A stretch of DNA of 64,000 nucleotides from Leptolyngbya sp. PCC 6406 (GCF_000332095.2 NZ_KI913949.1:547912-611911), one strand, 5' to 3'. Positions 18,144-27,246 are shown, counted from the first letter of the stretch. A program made the numbers and translations. Notes: generated from the letters alone by a model not told the origin.

Positions 18144-18310
18144 AGGGCGGGTTTTGAGCCTCTCATCCTGGATGCCCCAGTCAATACGAGCCAGGGCGGG
18201 TTTTGAGCCTCCCATCCTGGATGCCCCAGTCAATACGAGCCAAACCCGCCCCAATACCCCATCACCCCAATACCCCATCACCCCAATACCCCAATACCCC
18301 AATACCCCAT
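18144..18310. repeat. Repeat family C (duplicated) plus ACCCC minisatellite
   Basis: A 49-bp unit beginning AGGGCGGGTTTTGAGCCT occurs twice in tandem (18144-18192, 18193-18241) and is closed by AAACCCGCCC, the inverse complement of GGGCGGGTTT. Single copies of this element with the same 10-bp inverted ends lie at 34913-34969, 55204-55261 and 55512-55569. It is followed by a tract of AATACCCC and ATCACCCC units up to the stop codon of the next gene. Confidence 0.8.
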
Positions 18311-19956
18311 CACTCCCAATCCAACGCATAGGTCATCTGCAACGGCGGCAAGCTCAAGTCAGCGGGGGTGCGCGATCGCGTTTCAAAGAAGGCGACGCTT
18401 TCCCGAACGCCGGGTTTACCTCGGAAGGCTCCGGTGACACCGCTGGCAATCATGACAACGCAGCGGTCGCCATAGGTGTCTTGCCACTTGTGCCAGTTCT
18501 GGACAATGCGACGCTCTTCGGGATCTTCTTCAGAGAACTCCACGAATAGATGAAACTCCCCATCCCCAGTTTGCAAGAGTCCCAGGTGAAACTGCTCCCC
18601 GGTCATGGGGTCACGGCCCGGATTGAAGCACACCGCCGTCACTGCCTGGGCGGATTGGAGCTGTTCTGCCAGTTTTTTGGCCTTGGGTCGAGAGGTCTGA
18701 ATCACCACCATAGGCACCTCATTTACCAAGGGAGGCTGGTGCTCCGCCCCGTAGTAATGCCGTAGCTCGCGCCAGCCATTCAGTACAGAAGCCGGGAAGT
18801 GGGTCAACAAAATCAGTGCCCCCTCTGGGATGTAGTCATCGCGAAAGGTGGGGAAGAGGCTCAGGTCCGGAGCGATGCCATCGTCGGAAACTTCGGCATC
18901 CATATCCTCCAGGGTCTGGGTCAGTTGGGGGTGGGTGGCTACGGTCACCGAGATGGAACTCCCATCCAGGGGATCGGGGAGGGTATAGTTGGCGCTGAGG
19001 GTCGGGAAGACCGCTTTAGAGAGCGCTCGTTCATGGGCGCTAAAAAACTTATGTAACGCCGTGAGGCTGACCCGAAGGGCTGCTGCCTCCTCTACTTCTA
19101 GACCGTGGCGCAACCCCTCTAGGGGATGGATGCTGCCAAAGTCTGGCTCCACTGCCGAGGGGGCTGCCTTCATCCAGGGTAAGGCAATGGGGGGGGTATC
19201 CTCCTCGTCTTCGAAGAGTTCAAAGTTCAGAAATAGGCAATCCTGGGACAAAAACGCCTGCTGCATTTGCTGGGTGCTGCGCCCCTTCATCAGGGCTGTC
19301 TCCCGGAATTTCTTGAGAGACTCCTCGGAACGATACAGCAGCAGACCGTATTCCATCCCCAGCATCCCCAGAACAGAGACGTAGAGGGTGTCTAGTTCCC
19401 AGCGGTTGAGGGTGATGGTAATGATGTGGTGATCGCTCAGCTCATTCCAGGGGGAAACATCCCACATATCCTGAGCCAGTTTATTCAGAATTTCCTGCCA
19501 ACCCTCCGGTAGTTCGGGTTCGGCCACCATTTCCTGCTGCTCTAGGCTGTCGAAAATGTCATCAATTAGGGGTAGATGGGCGGTATGGTCGATGGCCACA
19601 TCCAGGTTCTGGAGTGCTCCCCGCAGAAAAAACTGAATTTCGCGATCGCGCACCACTAATTTGTGGGGACGAGCGGGGGGCATAGCTCCCTGGGGATGCT
19701 CCATGGCTTGGAGCAGAGTACGGGCTACTGCTTCCGGACCAGTATCCGCCGGGACAATGCTGACTGCCCGCAGGACCCCCTCGGTGCCATCTACCCAGAT
19801 GATGCAGTCGCTGGCGTCATTTTCCTCTACTTCGCTGTCATAGCCAAAGGCACTCAGCATGCCATGGGCGATGGGGCGGCGGTCGCCTTCCCAAACTACG
19901 GGGAGTTTAGGCAGACGACTGAGGCGAGCACAGGCAAGGGGGCTGAGGGTATACAT
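18310..19956 (-). CDS. Conserved uncharacterised protein
   Basis: About 548 residues, soluble, no membrane segment or signal peptide. I do not recognise an enzyme family with confidence; the opening 'LSPLACARLSRLPKLPVVWEGDRRPI' and the paired alpha/beta segments ('SDCIIWVDGTEGVLRAVSIV', 'NEVPMVVIQTSRPKAKKLAEQL') suggest a two-part protein related to a domain of unknown function seen mainly in cyanobacteria. The frame opens at 20019, but ATG 19956 ('MYTLSPLACARL') is preferred because the upstream 21 codons are Cys-rich and unlike the rest. Its stop codon abuts a minisatellite tract. Confidence 0.6.
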   Translation of the reverse strand: MYTLSPLACARLSRLPKLPVVWEGDRRPIAHGMLSAFGYDSEVEENDASDCIIWVDGTEGVLRAVSIVPADTGPEAVARTLLQAMEHPQGAMPPARPHKLVVRDREIQFFLRGALQNLDVAIDHTAHLPLIDDIFDSLEQQEMVAEPELPEGWQEILNKLAQDMWDVSPWNELSDHHIITITLNRWELDTLYVSVLGMLGMEYGLLLYRSEESLKKFRETALMKGRSTQQMQQAFLSQDCLFLNFELFEDEEDTPPIALPWMKAAPSAVEPDFGSIHPLEGLRHGLEVEEAAALRVSLTALHKFFSAHERALSKAVFPTLSANYTLPDPLDGSSISVTVATHPQLTQTLEDMDAEVSDDGIAPDLSLFPTFRDDYIPEGALILLTHFPASVLNGWRELRHYYGAEHQPPLVNEVPMVVIQTSRPKAKKLAEQLQSAQAVTAVCFNPGRDPMTGEQFHLGLLQTGDGEFHLFVEFSEEDPEERRIVQNWHKWQDTYGDRCVVMIASGVTGAFRGKPGVRESVAFFETRSRTPADLSLPPLQMTYALDWE

Positions 19957-20265
19957 ACACCTATAGAAAGCAAACACTTCGGCTATGGAGCATCCCGTCC
20001 CGCAGCAGGGACGAGGCATTCACATTTTCCTGAGAAACCAGTCCTGGAAAACTAGCGCTACCAACCCCATCCCGATGGCCCCCATGAGGCCGGGAGATAA
20101 GGCAAAGGGCTAGTTGAATACCTTAGCGGAGATTTAGGGTCACGGGCGATCTCGTCGTGTCTTTGGCAAGAGCTTAAGCCAGACTCTACAGGGTTTAAAT
20201 CCCAAATTAAGGTCTTGTTAACATTCGATTGATAGCGTGGCCCCAGGCCGTGAGGAGAAAATGCC
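19957..20265. other. Divergent intergenic region
   Basis: 309 bases between two outward-facing genes. It holds the ribosome site GAGGAG (20252-20257) for the TTG-started gene at 20266. No tRNA-like fold, repeat copy or convincing promoter pair was seen. Confidence 0.4.
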
Positions 20266-20790
20266 TTGGACGTTATCAAAGCATTAGCGGCGGCAGGACT
20301 ACTGCTGCTGTTGGGAGATTTTGTCGCCACATTTTGTTACCACGTGCCCGAGCACGTATTTGGTAAGTTTCATAACATTGTCCACCATAGTCCCCGCCGC
20401 AGCTTTGTCCGCTACGCCCTGCGGACCCGTCAGCCCCTTGCCCTTCTGGATGGGTTTTGCAGCGCTCTGCCCTACTTCGCCTTTGTGCCGCTGTTGTGGC
20501 TTCTCTCCCCCTGGGGCATTGCCCTGGGGCTGCTGCTAGCGGAGGGCCATGTGATCTGGCGGCATCGGTTCCCTCCCCAGTATTGCACCCCCGACTGGCT
20601 GAAAATCCTGTGTCGCTGGATCGGCATTACTACCCCCGAGCGCCACTGGATTCACCATCGCTATGGCTACCGGGCCTTTGGCGATATTTTCAGTTTCTAT
20701 GGCAAACCTGCTGAAATGTGGCTGATTTGGCTACGCTGGGTCAAGCGCAAGGGGCTAGCCTCGGGGACCGAGGCCAGTCCGGCTCCCTAG
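20266..20790 (+). CDS. Fatty acid hydroxylase-like His-box membrane protein
   Basis: 174-residue membrane protein with about four hydrophobic segments. Histidine clusters sit where membrane diiron hydroxylases and desaturases have theirs: 'FGKFHNIVHHSPRRSF' near residue 35, 'EGHVIWRHRF' near 90 and 'ERHWIHHRYGYRAFGDIFSFYG' near 125. This matches the fatty acid hydroxylase/sterol desaturase superfamily; substrate unknown. The frame opens after an in-frame TGA at 20251, leaving TTG 20266 as the only early start, eight bases after GAGGAG. It is followed after 33 bases by the phosphoesterase gene. Confidence 0.65.
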   Translation: MDVIKALAAAGLLLLLGDFVATFCYHVPEHVFGKFHNIVHHSPRRSFVRYALRTRQPLALLDGFCSALPYFAFVPLLWLLSPWGIALGLLLAEGHVIWRHRFPPQYCTPDWLKILCRWIGITTPERHWIHHRYGYRAFGDIFSFYGKPAEMWLIWLRWVKRKGLASGTEASPAP

Positions 20791-20823
20791 GGGGCGCGCC
20801 ACGGTCACCCTCGGGAGGAATCC

Positions 20824-21636
20824 ATGCTGATTGCCCAAATTACGGACCTGCATGTGGGGGTCATGGGTCAGAAGGTCTATGGTCTGGTAGATACTCCAGG
20901 CTTTTTGGCCGCCGCGATCGCGCATCTGAACCGCCTCAATCCCCAGCCCGATCTGGTCATCGCCACGGGGGATTTGGTGGATGAAGGGACGGTGGCGGAA
21001 TATCAGACTCTGGCAGATCTCCTGGCTCCCCTCCGCGCCCCGCTCTACTTGGCCCTGGGCAACCATGACGATCGCGATGCCTTTCGTCAGATCTTTGGTG
21101 ATCTGCCTTACGTGCCTGCCGAAGGGGTTCTCCAGTACGCCGTGGAGGACTATCCAGTGCGGTTGCTGGTGCTGGATACCCTGGTGCCGGGGGCTAGCCA
21201 TGGGGAACTGGATGCGGACCGTCTCGCTTGGCTAGAGCAGCAGCTTGCAGCACAACCCCATCGGCCTACGGTGATCTGTATGCACCATCCTCCCTTTGTT
21301 ACTGGGCTTCCTGGCATGGACAAGCTGTTTTGCCGGGGAGCAGAGCCCCTAGCGGCCTTGGTGAGCCAGTATCCCGCCGTGGAAAGAATTCTATGTGGCC
21401 ACCTCCACCGCCCGATTCAACTGCGGTGGGCAGGCACCCTGGGTAGCATTGCCCCCAGCGTCGCCCATCAGGTGGCCCTCCGCTTCCCTCCAGCGCGGGA
21501 GAATGCCTTTGTCATGGAGCCCCCCGCCTTTCAACTCCATCTGTGGCATCCCCAGGCGGGGCTGGTGACCCACACGGCCTACGTTGGAAATTTTGACGCC
21601 TATTCCTACGCCACTAAAGCCCCTATTGCCTTGTAG
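20824..21636 (+). CDS. Calcineurin-like metallophosphoesterase (CpdA-type cyclic nucleotide phosphodiesterase)
   Basis: 270-residue dinuclear metallophosphoesterase. Metal-binding motifs are complete: 'QITDLHVG' near residue 6, 'VIATGDLVDEG' near 44, 'LALGNHDDRDAF' near 75, 'VICMHHPPF' near 157 and 'ILCGHLHRP' near 197. These fit class III cyclic nucleotide phosphodiesterases, which hydrolyse cAMP in Proteobacteria; in cyanobacteria the substrate is less certain. ATG 20824 is preceded by GGGAGGAA (20813-20820). Probably transcribed with the gene at 20266-20790. Confidence 0.85.
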   Translation: MLIAQITDLHVGVMGQKVYGLVDTPGFLAAAIAHLNRLNPQPDLVIATGDLVDEGTVAEYQTLADLLAPLRAPLYLALGNHDDRDAFRQIFGDLPYVPAEGVLQYAVEDYPVRLLVLDTLVPGASHGELDADRLAWLEQQLAAQPHRPTVICMHHPPFVTGLPGMDKLFCRGAEPLAALVSQYPAVERILCGHLHRPIQLRWAGTLGSIAPSVAHQVALRFPPARENAFVMEPPAFQLHLWHPQAGLVTHTAYVGNFDAYSYATKAPIAL

Positions 21637-21917
21637 GGGACTTGCACTTCAATAGCCGAATGTTTCTCCCAAATCCTGGAGTGGGCCTAGGGGCAGGGTT
21701 CAGACCGGATCTATCGCTTTCTTGATCCCGTCCCCGGTAGCCGCCTAGGGCAGTCAATGATATGTTTGTTGACACTCTGTAATAGGGACGATTGTGTGTC
21801 CGTGTTTGTTGTAGGGTGCATCGGGTTTTGAGGGTCTTGAATAAGGATCTTGAAACCGCGATCGCAGATTCCCCCTACCCGTCTGGATCCCTGACTGGCC
21901 CTGAGACTGAATACCCT

Positions 21918-23498
21918 ATGTTGACTGCATTTTCATGGCTGTCCCTTGCCCACATAACTCTGGCAACTCCAGCCCTTCCGGTCGAGGCGGCAACGGCTCC
22001 GCCCCAGCTAGCCCAAGCACAACAGTACGCTGAGGTCATTCGTCAACAACCGATCCGTCCCCTACCGGGACAATTAGACTCAGTCCCCGTTTTTAATAGC
22101 AACAGTCCCGAACTGGTGCAACGGGAAGGCATTCTCCTCTCCACCTTTCCCGCCGAGGGCATGGGTAACCCCGAGGCCCACCTGGATTTTCCCTTTGAAG
22201 GTCGCTTCGATATCTTTGCCCACCACGTCGCACGGGGGTTAACCCATGAGGATCGACGCACCCTATTCATGGGCACCGTGGTCTATAACCCCACCAATCG
22301 TCCGATCACCCTTCGGGTATTGCAGGGGGTCAGCTACCTGAGCCAAGAGGCCCCCTTTAACGCTCTCCCTCCCTACGTTTTGAACCCCTACGGGCAGGTT
22401 TTTGCAGGGCCGGGAAGCCGTACAGCGACGGATATTTTGCAGGGCCGCAACCAAAACCAGTGGCCAGAATCAGTGGAGATTCCGCCCCAGCAGGCATACC
22501 TGTTGATGAATGCCCCCATTCCCCTGCGGCGGCTGCCCTTTCCCGTAGACGCCACCTTGCCCCCCGGATCGGTGCTCCCCCTAGCCTCAGTCCGAGAAAC
22601 GGGGATATTTATTGCCTCCGCCGAAGCTCTGCGGGCAAACCTGCCCTCCGTAGCCCCCGACCGACCCTTGCCCAGCAATGGCCGATCGGCCCTGCTGTAT
22701 ATGGAAAGTAGCGGCCCAGTGTATGTGGCCAATATGGCCATGTATGCCCCCCGCACCAACCGGGGCGAAGAGCGGGCTCCTACCCTGCGGGAGTGGCTGA
22801 ATATGCTCGTCAACCAGGGTGTAGCCGGACCTCGGGATTTACCCCCCAGTGACCCTAGCACCTATCGGACGGGGCGCTTTTTTTACGGTCGTGTGGCAGG
22901 GGTGGCCCAGGGATCGAAGTGGACTGCCCGCGTTACGGAGGGGCCAAACGCCAACCACTTGACCATTCCCAATCCGGGGCAGGGATTCTCCTATGTGCTG
23001 AGTACGGTGGATCGCAACACCCTGGGCACGGGTCAGGTGCAAAGTGCCGAGATGCTGGTGCGCTATCCCGACACCGCCTACCGCGCCCATGGCAACTATG
23101 GCATCCATTACCAGGTGTCGATGCCGCTGAAAAACCCTACCGATGTGGAGCAAACTGTCGTTGTCAAACTGCAAACCCCCTTGCAGGATGAGGCGCTGAC
23201 GGAGGGCCTGCGGTTTCGTCAACCCCCGGAGGACCGCATCTTTTTCCGGGGTACAGTGCGGATTCGCCATGTAGGTAACTTGCTGGGACGAAGGCGGAAT
23301 CGCTATATTCACGTGGTCCAGCGGCGGGGCCAAGAGGGCGAGCCCTTGGTGCAAGTTCGCATTCCTCCCCAGGCGGATAGCTTGGTGGAGGTGGATTTAA
23401 TCTATCCTCCAGATGCGACCCCGCCCCAGGTCTTGACGGTCAAAACCTTGGGCGGCACTGAGTTAGCGGGGGTGACGGTTCCTGCTGAAGCCGACTAG
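21918..23498 (+). CDS. DUF3370 family protein, probably exported
   Basis: About 526 residues from ATG 21918. The family-typical segment 'LPGQLDSVPVFNSNSPELVQ', 'EGILLSTFPAEGMGNPEAHLDFPFEGRFDIFAHH' lies near residue 45-110. The N-terminus ('MLTAFSWLSLAHITLATPAL') is hydrophobic with 'VEAATA' as a possible cleavage region, so export is likely but the positive n-region is missing. The frame extends to a TTG at 21792, which would bury this leader. DUF3370 proteins are nearly confined to cyanobacteria and have no assigned function. The gene stands alone. Confidence 0.78.
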   Translation: MLTAFSWLSLAHITLATPALPVEAATAPPQLAQAQQYAEVIRQQPIRPLPGQLDSVPVFNSNSPELVQREGILLSTFPAEGMGNPEAHLDFPFEGRFDIFAHHVARGLTHEDRRTLFMGTVVYNPTNRPITLRVLQGVSYLSQEAPFNALPPYVLNPYGQVFAGPGSRTATDILQGRNQNQWPESVEIPPQQAYLLMNAPIPLRRLPFPVDATLPPGSVLPLASVRETGIFIASAEALRANLPSVAPDRPLPSNGRSALLYMESSGPVYVANMAMYAPRTNRGEERAPTLREWLNMLVNQGVAGPRDLPPSDPSTYRTGRFFYGRVAGVAQGSKWTARVTEGPNANHLTIPNPGQGFSYVLSTVDRNTLGTGQVQSAEMLVRYPDTAYRAHGNYGIHYQVSMPLKNPTDVEQTVVVKLQTPLQDEALTEGLRFRQPPEDRIFFRGTVRIRHVGNLLGRRRNRYIHVVQRRGQEGEPLVQVRIPPQADSLVEVDLIYPPDATPPQVLTVKTLGGTELAGVTVPAEAD

Positions 23499-23531
23499 TG
23501 GGGTATCAACTCAAAGTGGGACAACTCTCGT

Positions 23532-23638
23532 GGGGAGGAGTTAGGAGCCAGAATCTAGGAAAGTACTGGATTCTGACTCCTAGCTCATGACTCCTGAATT
23601 CCTCGGAGCCCATATTGTCTCGGCTTACGTTGATGCCC
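23532..23638. repeat. Dispersed repeat A, copy 2 (inverted relative to 3242-3341)
   Basis: The reverse complement of this sequence matches 3242-3341: both carry GGGGAGGAGTTAGGAG at one end and CTCGGCTTACGTTGATGCCC at the other, with a variable GGAGTTAGGAG/CTCCTAACTCC hairpin core. It sits between the DUF3370 gene and the permease gene. Confidence 0.75.
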
Positions 23639-23663
23639 CTTTGGCATATAACTTTGGCAGCCG

Positions 23664-24308
23664 ATGGAACTCCTCCACCAAGCCTATGGCTATGCTCTGG
23701 CCAATAGTGATAAGTTCTGGGCCGCTTGTCAGCAGCACCTGTTGCTGGTGGCGGTGCCTCTGGCGGTGAGTTTGCTGCTGGGGTTACCCCTGGGCCTCTG
23801 GAGTGCGCGATCGCAACGGGTCTCCAACCTCGTGATCAATGGGTTCAACATTCTGCGAGTGATTCCCAGCTTGGCAATCTTGTTCTTGGCCATTCCGGTA
23901 CTGGGACTCAGCTTCAACGCCGCTGCGATCGCCTTGACCCTACTGGCCATGCCCCCAATTCTGATCGGCACTGACGTAGCCTTCCGCACCATTGACCCGG
24001 CGGTGCAAGAAGCTGCCAAGGGTATGGGCATGTCTGGTAGCGACATTCTGCGGCGGGTGGAAATTCCCCTAGCGCTTCCGGTGGTAGTCTCTGGTATCAA
24101 GACCGCCACCGTGGAGGTGATCGCCAGCGCCACCCTGGCCGCCTTTGTCGGGGCGGGGGGACTGGGGGAATTTATCGTCCTGGGATTTGCCGCCTACGAT
24201 TCCGCCATTTTGCTGGTGGGGGCGGTGCCCGTGGCGCTGCTGGCGCTGCTGGCGGAGGTGAGCCTCAGCGCCCTACAGCACTTCCTCCAGCCCCCAATCG
24301 CCCCATAA
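23664..24308 (+). CDS. ABC transporter permease, glycine betaine/choline (OpuCB/ProW-like)
   Basis: 214-residue inner-membrane permease with about five or six transmembrane helices. The coupling-loop motif 'EAAKGMGMSGSDILRRVEIPLALPVVVSGIKTA' (near residue 115-145) and 'ASATLAAFVGAGGLGEFIVLG' are typical of the osmoprotectant-uptake subfamily. The usual partners (ATPase and substrate-binding protein) are not next to it: DUF3370 lies upstream and a Uma2 gene downstream. It may work with components encoded elsewhere. Start is ATG 23664. Confidence 0.85.
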   Translation: MELLHQAYGYALANSDKFWAACQQHLLLVAVPLAVSLLLGLPLGLWSARSQRVSNLVINGFNILRVIPSLAILFLAIPVLGLSFNAAAIALTLLAMPPILIGTDVAFRTIDPAVQEAAKGMGMSGSDILRRVEIPLALPVVVSGIKTATVEVIASATLAAFVGAGGLGEFIVLGFAAYDSAILLVGAVPVALLALLAEVSLSALQHFLQPPIAP

Positions 24309-24456
24309 CTCTGCTTCTGAAAACAAAGCCCTAAGAACATTGAGATCGCTACCCTATAAGAACGCTCCAAGATGCTGTGCAACGTGGATGGCAGGTTTCC
24401 TGCCCCAAAGAATGTATGGTTAGAAAATTCTGTCGGTCAATCGTGGAGGAGACAGG

Positions 24457-25194
24457 ATGGTTCTTTCCGTCGACGTACTAACACAATCCCTGTTCTCCCC
24501 GACCGTTACCTGGAAAGCGCTGCCGGATGACTTTCCCCTGGCAGATGAGCCTGTGGAGAATACGAGTCAGCCTTTGATCGCTGGGGCGCTGCGAGAGTCC
24601 CTAGAACTTGCGGGCTACCTTCGCTCTGACATGCTGATTGCCTCCAATCTCGGCATCTGTGCCACGGTCAATGGCACGTTAGTCATTAAAGCCCCAGATT
24701 GGTTTTGCGTTACCGCTGTACTACCAATCCCTGAAGGCCATGATCGGCGCAGTTACACGCCGTATCTGGAGGGTGAAGCCCCCAAGGTGGTGATGGAATT
24801 TCTCTCGGAAACTGACGGGGGTGAATATTCCTCCAAGCGCACATTTCCCCTGGGCAAATGGTTTTTCTATGAACAGATTTTGCGAGTACCGGTGTACGCA
24901 ATCTTTGCTCCGTCTACCGGCACATTAGAGGTACATCAGTTGCAAGATGATCGGTACGAGCTTGTTGTCCCCAATGCAGGCCAGGGCTATTGGCTAGCGG
25001 AGATGGGCCTATGCTTGGGGGTATGGCAGGGCAAAAAGGAAGGCCGCAGTGGTTACTGGCTACGGTGGTGGGATGAAGCGGGTAATCTGCTCCCCTGGGC
25101 GGTTGAGCAGATTGAACAGGAACGTCGCCGTGCAGACCAACTGGCGGAACTGTTGCGATCGCAAGGCATAGATCCTGATGACATTATTCTCTAA
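24457..25194 (+). CDS. Uma2 family PD-(D/E)XK endonuclease-like protein
   Basis: 245 residues, DUF820/Uma2 family, expanded in cyanobacteria. The core 'APDWFCVTAVLPIPEG', 'APKVVMEFLSETDGGEYSSK' and 'WFFYEQILRVPVYAIFAPST' matches the restriction-endonuclease-like fold: the Asp of 'APDW' and the Glu of 'VVMEFLS' are the expected catalytic pair. The C-terminus ('VEQIEQERRRADQLAELLRS') is a short coiled coil common in the family. ATG 24457 follows the ribosome site GGAGGAGACAGG. Physiological role unknown. Confidence 0.85.
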   Translation: MVLSVDVLTQSLFSPTVTWKALPDDFPLADEPVENTSQPLIAGALRESLELAGYLRSDMLIASNLGICATVNGTLVIKAPDWFCVTAVLPIPEGHDRRSYTPYLEGEAPKVVMEFLSETDGGEYSSKRTFPLGKWFFYEQILRVPVYAIFAPSTGTLEVHQLQDDRYELVVPNAGQGYWLAEMGLCLGVWQGKKEGRSGYWLRWWDEAGNLLPWAVEQIEQERRRADQLAELLRSQGIDPDDIIL

Positions 25195-25518
25195 ACACAC
25201 CCAAATATATTGATTCTCCGCGCCCTCGCCATTTCCACAACTCCGGAATGGAGTTGGGGGCGGTGCAGAGGGACCACCACGCCGTAACATTTGTTAAAGT
25301 GGCCCTAGTCCAGTTCATCTCGATCCAGTTCATCTCGATCCAGTTCATCTCGATCCAGTTCATCTCGATCCAGTTCATCTCGATCCAGTTCATCTCGATC
25401 TTTGCAGCCGCTTCCTGGGGCTAACCCGGTTCTAGCCTCGGACCGGGCTGAGTTCACTGGATTGGCCCCGGTTCTCAAGGGCCACACCCCCTCGCGACAG
25501 TCAACGGAAACCCTGCCC
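25195..25518. other. Intergenic region with tandem repeats upstream of the ABC-F gene
   Basis: 324 bases without a real gene. The main content is six tandem 15-bp units (25310-25399). Minus-strand frames here simply read the repeat as MNWIE or DELDR pentapeptides and have no homologue features. Confidence 0.5.
25310..25399. repeat. Six exact tandem copies of a 15-bp unit
   Basis: CCAGTTCATCTCGAT is repeated six times without spacer or visible mismatch, ending 119 bases before the ABC-F start codon. The unit length is a multiple of three and every copy is identical, so copy-number changes by slippage are expected. A related string GTTCATCTCGA occurs once upstream of ppx near 1499. Confidence 0.97.
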
Positions 25519-27246
25519 ATGCTACGTCTGGAAAATATCAGCAAGATCTACCCCACCGGGGAAGTTCTCAAAAACGTGAACTGGGAGGTGAAACCCGGCG
25601 ATCGCATTGGCCTAGTGGGGGTAAATGGGGCGGGAAAATCTACCCAGCTCAAAATTATTTTGGGCGAAGTCGAGCCCACTACGGGGACCGTGGTGCGTCC
25701 CAATAGCCTGCGTATTGGCTATCTGAACCAGGAATTTGACGTGGAAACTGCCCGCACAGTGCGGGAGGAATTTTGGACCGTCTTTCATGAAGCTAATGCC
25801 ATCCATCACAAGCTAATGGATTTGCCTCACCGGATGGAGGTGGCGGATCCCGAAGAATTGGATACGTTGATCCACGAGCTGGATCGACAACAGCGCAAAT
25901 TTGAAGCCCTAGATGGCTACGGGCTAGAATCCCGCATTGAGAAAATCTTGCCGGAGATGGGGTTTACTGCCGAGGAGGGCGATCGCTTCGTCAGTGAATT
26001 TAGCGGCGGCTGGCAGATGCGGATGGGTCTCGGCAAGGTGCTGCTGCAAGAGCCTGATATTTTGCTGCTGGACGAGCCCACTAACCATCTAGATTTAGAA
26101 ACCATTGAATGGCTGGAGACCTACCTCAAGGGCGTAAATACGCCTATGGTGATCGTCTCCCACGATCGCGAGTTTCTAGACCGCCTCTGTACCCAAATTG
26201 TGGAAACGGAGCGGGGGGTATCCTCTACCTTCCTGGGTAACTACAGCGCCTACCTGACTCAAAAGGCGGAAACCCGTGCGGTGCAACTGAGCGCCTACGA
26301 ACGGCAGCAAAAGGAGATTTCCCAGCAGCAAACCTTTGTAGATCGGTTCCGGGCCAGTGCCACCCGCAGTACCCAAGCCAAGAGTCGCGAAAAACAACTG
26401 GAAAAAATTGAGCGCATTGAGGCCCCCATCGCCGATGTCCGCACCCTGCGGTTTCAGTTTCCCCCCGCCCCCCGCAGCGGTCGCGAGATGGTGACCATCT
26501 CTAACCTGACCCACTATTACGATGATAAAATTCTCTTTCTCGATGCCAATCTAGAGATTGAACGCGGCGATCGCATTGCCTTTTTAGGCCCCAATGGTTG
26601 CGGCAAATCCACCCTGCTGCGAATGATTTTAGGCCGCGAGAAACCAGTGGAAGGTCAGGTGGCGTTGGGGCAACACAATGTTCTACCCCAATACTTCGAG
26701 CAAAATCAGGCGGAAGCCCTAGACCTGGAAAAAACGGTCTTAGATACGCTTCATAGCATTGTTCCCGATTGGAAAATGGAGGAGGTCCGCACGCTACTGG
26801 GGCAGTTTTTATTCAGCGGAGAGATGGCCTACAAAACTGTGGCGGCCCTCAGTGGTGGCGAAAAGGCTCGTCTGGCCTTGGCCTGTATGCTGGTGCGTCC
26901 AGCCAATCTCCTGATCCTAGACGAGCCGACAAACCACCTGGATATCCCCGCGAAGGAAACCCTGGAGGCCGCCCTATGCCAGTATGACGGCACGGTGTTG
27001 TTGGTGTCCCACGATCGCTATTTTATCTCCCAGGTGGCGAATAAAATTGTTGAGGTTCGGGAGGGAGAACTGCGCCTCTACCGTGGCGACTATCACTACT
27101 ACCTAGACAAGGTAGAGGAGGAGCGGGAGCAGGCTCGTCAGGCGGCGCTGTCAGCAGAGCAGGCGGCCAAGGCGGCGGCCCGTCGGCAAAAGGATAAGGA
27201 AAAGCAAAAAGCCAAAGCTGAGACCCGTAAGGCTACTCGAGCCTAG
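25519..27246 (+). CDS. ABC-F family ATPase (ribosome-associated, Uup/EttA-like)
   Basis: 575 residues with two ATP-binding cassettes and no membrane segments, the hallmark of ABC-F proteins that act on the ribosome. Domain 1 has Walker A 'GLVGVNGAGKST', signature 'EFSGGWQMRMGLGKVLL' and Walker B 'ILLLDEPTNHLDLETIEW'. Domain 2 has 'FLGPNGCGKST', 'LSGGEKARLALACML' and 'LILDEPTNHLDIPA'. The linker between them ('QLSAYERQQKEISQQQTFVD' onward) is the P-site tRNA-interaction motif region. The C-terminus ends in a Lys/Ala/Arg-rich helix. ATG 25519 is chosen because the upstream frame (to a TTG at 25402) is encoded next to the tandem repeats and lacks family sequence. Confidence 0.88.
   Translation: MLRLENISKIYPTGEVLKNVNWEVKPGDRIGLVGVNGAGKSTQLKIILGEVEPTTGTVVRPNSLRIGYLNQEFDVETARTVREEFWTVFHEANAIHHKLMDLPHRMEVADPEELDTLIHELDRQQRKFEALDGYGLESRIEKILPEMGFTAEEGDRFVSEFSGGWQMRMGLGKVLLQEPDILLLDEPTNHLDLETIEWLETYLKGVNTPMVIVSHDREFLDRLCTQIVETERGVSSTFLGNYSAYLTQKAETRAVQLSAYERQQKEISQQQTFVDRFRASATRSTQAKSREKQLEKIERIEAPIADVRTLRFQFPPAPRSGREMVTISNLTHYYDDKILFLDANLEIERGDRIAFLGPNGCGKSTLLRMILGREKPVEGQVALGQHNVLPQYFEQNQAEALDLEKTVLDTLHSIVPDWKMEEVRTLLGQFLFSGEMAYKTVAALSGGEKARLALACMLVRPANLLILDEPTNHLDIPAKETLEAALCQYDGTVLLVSHDRYFISQVANKIVEVREGELRLYRGDYHYYLDKVEEEREQARQAALSAEQAAKAAARRQKDKEKQKAKAETRKATRA

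Noticed and set aside
18154-18549. 131-codon plus-strand frame
   Set aside because: It translates repeat C, the ACCCC tract and the antisense of the gene at 18310-19956.
21792-21917. TTG-started extension of the DUF3370 gene
   Set aside because: It would add 42 Cys/Arg-rich residues before a hydrophobic leader; ATG 21918 is more plausible.
23587-23769. 60-codon plus-strand frame before the permease
   Set aside because: It reads through repeat A and the permease gene in another frame.
25310-25399. Possible CRISPR array
   Set aside because: The 15-bp units are directly adjacent with no spacers, so it is a tandem repeat.
25184-25544. Minus-strand frames reading MNWIE or DELDR repeats
   Set aside because: They only translate the 15-bp tandem repeat and the antisense of the ABC-F leader.
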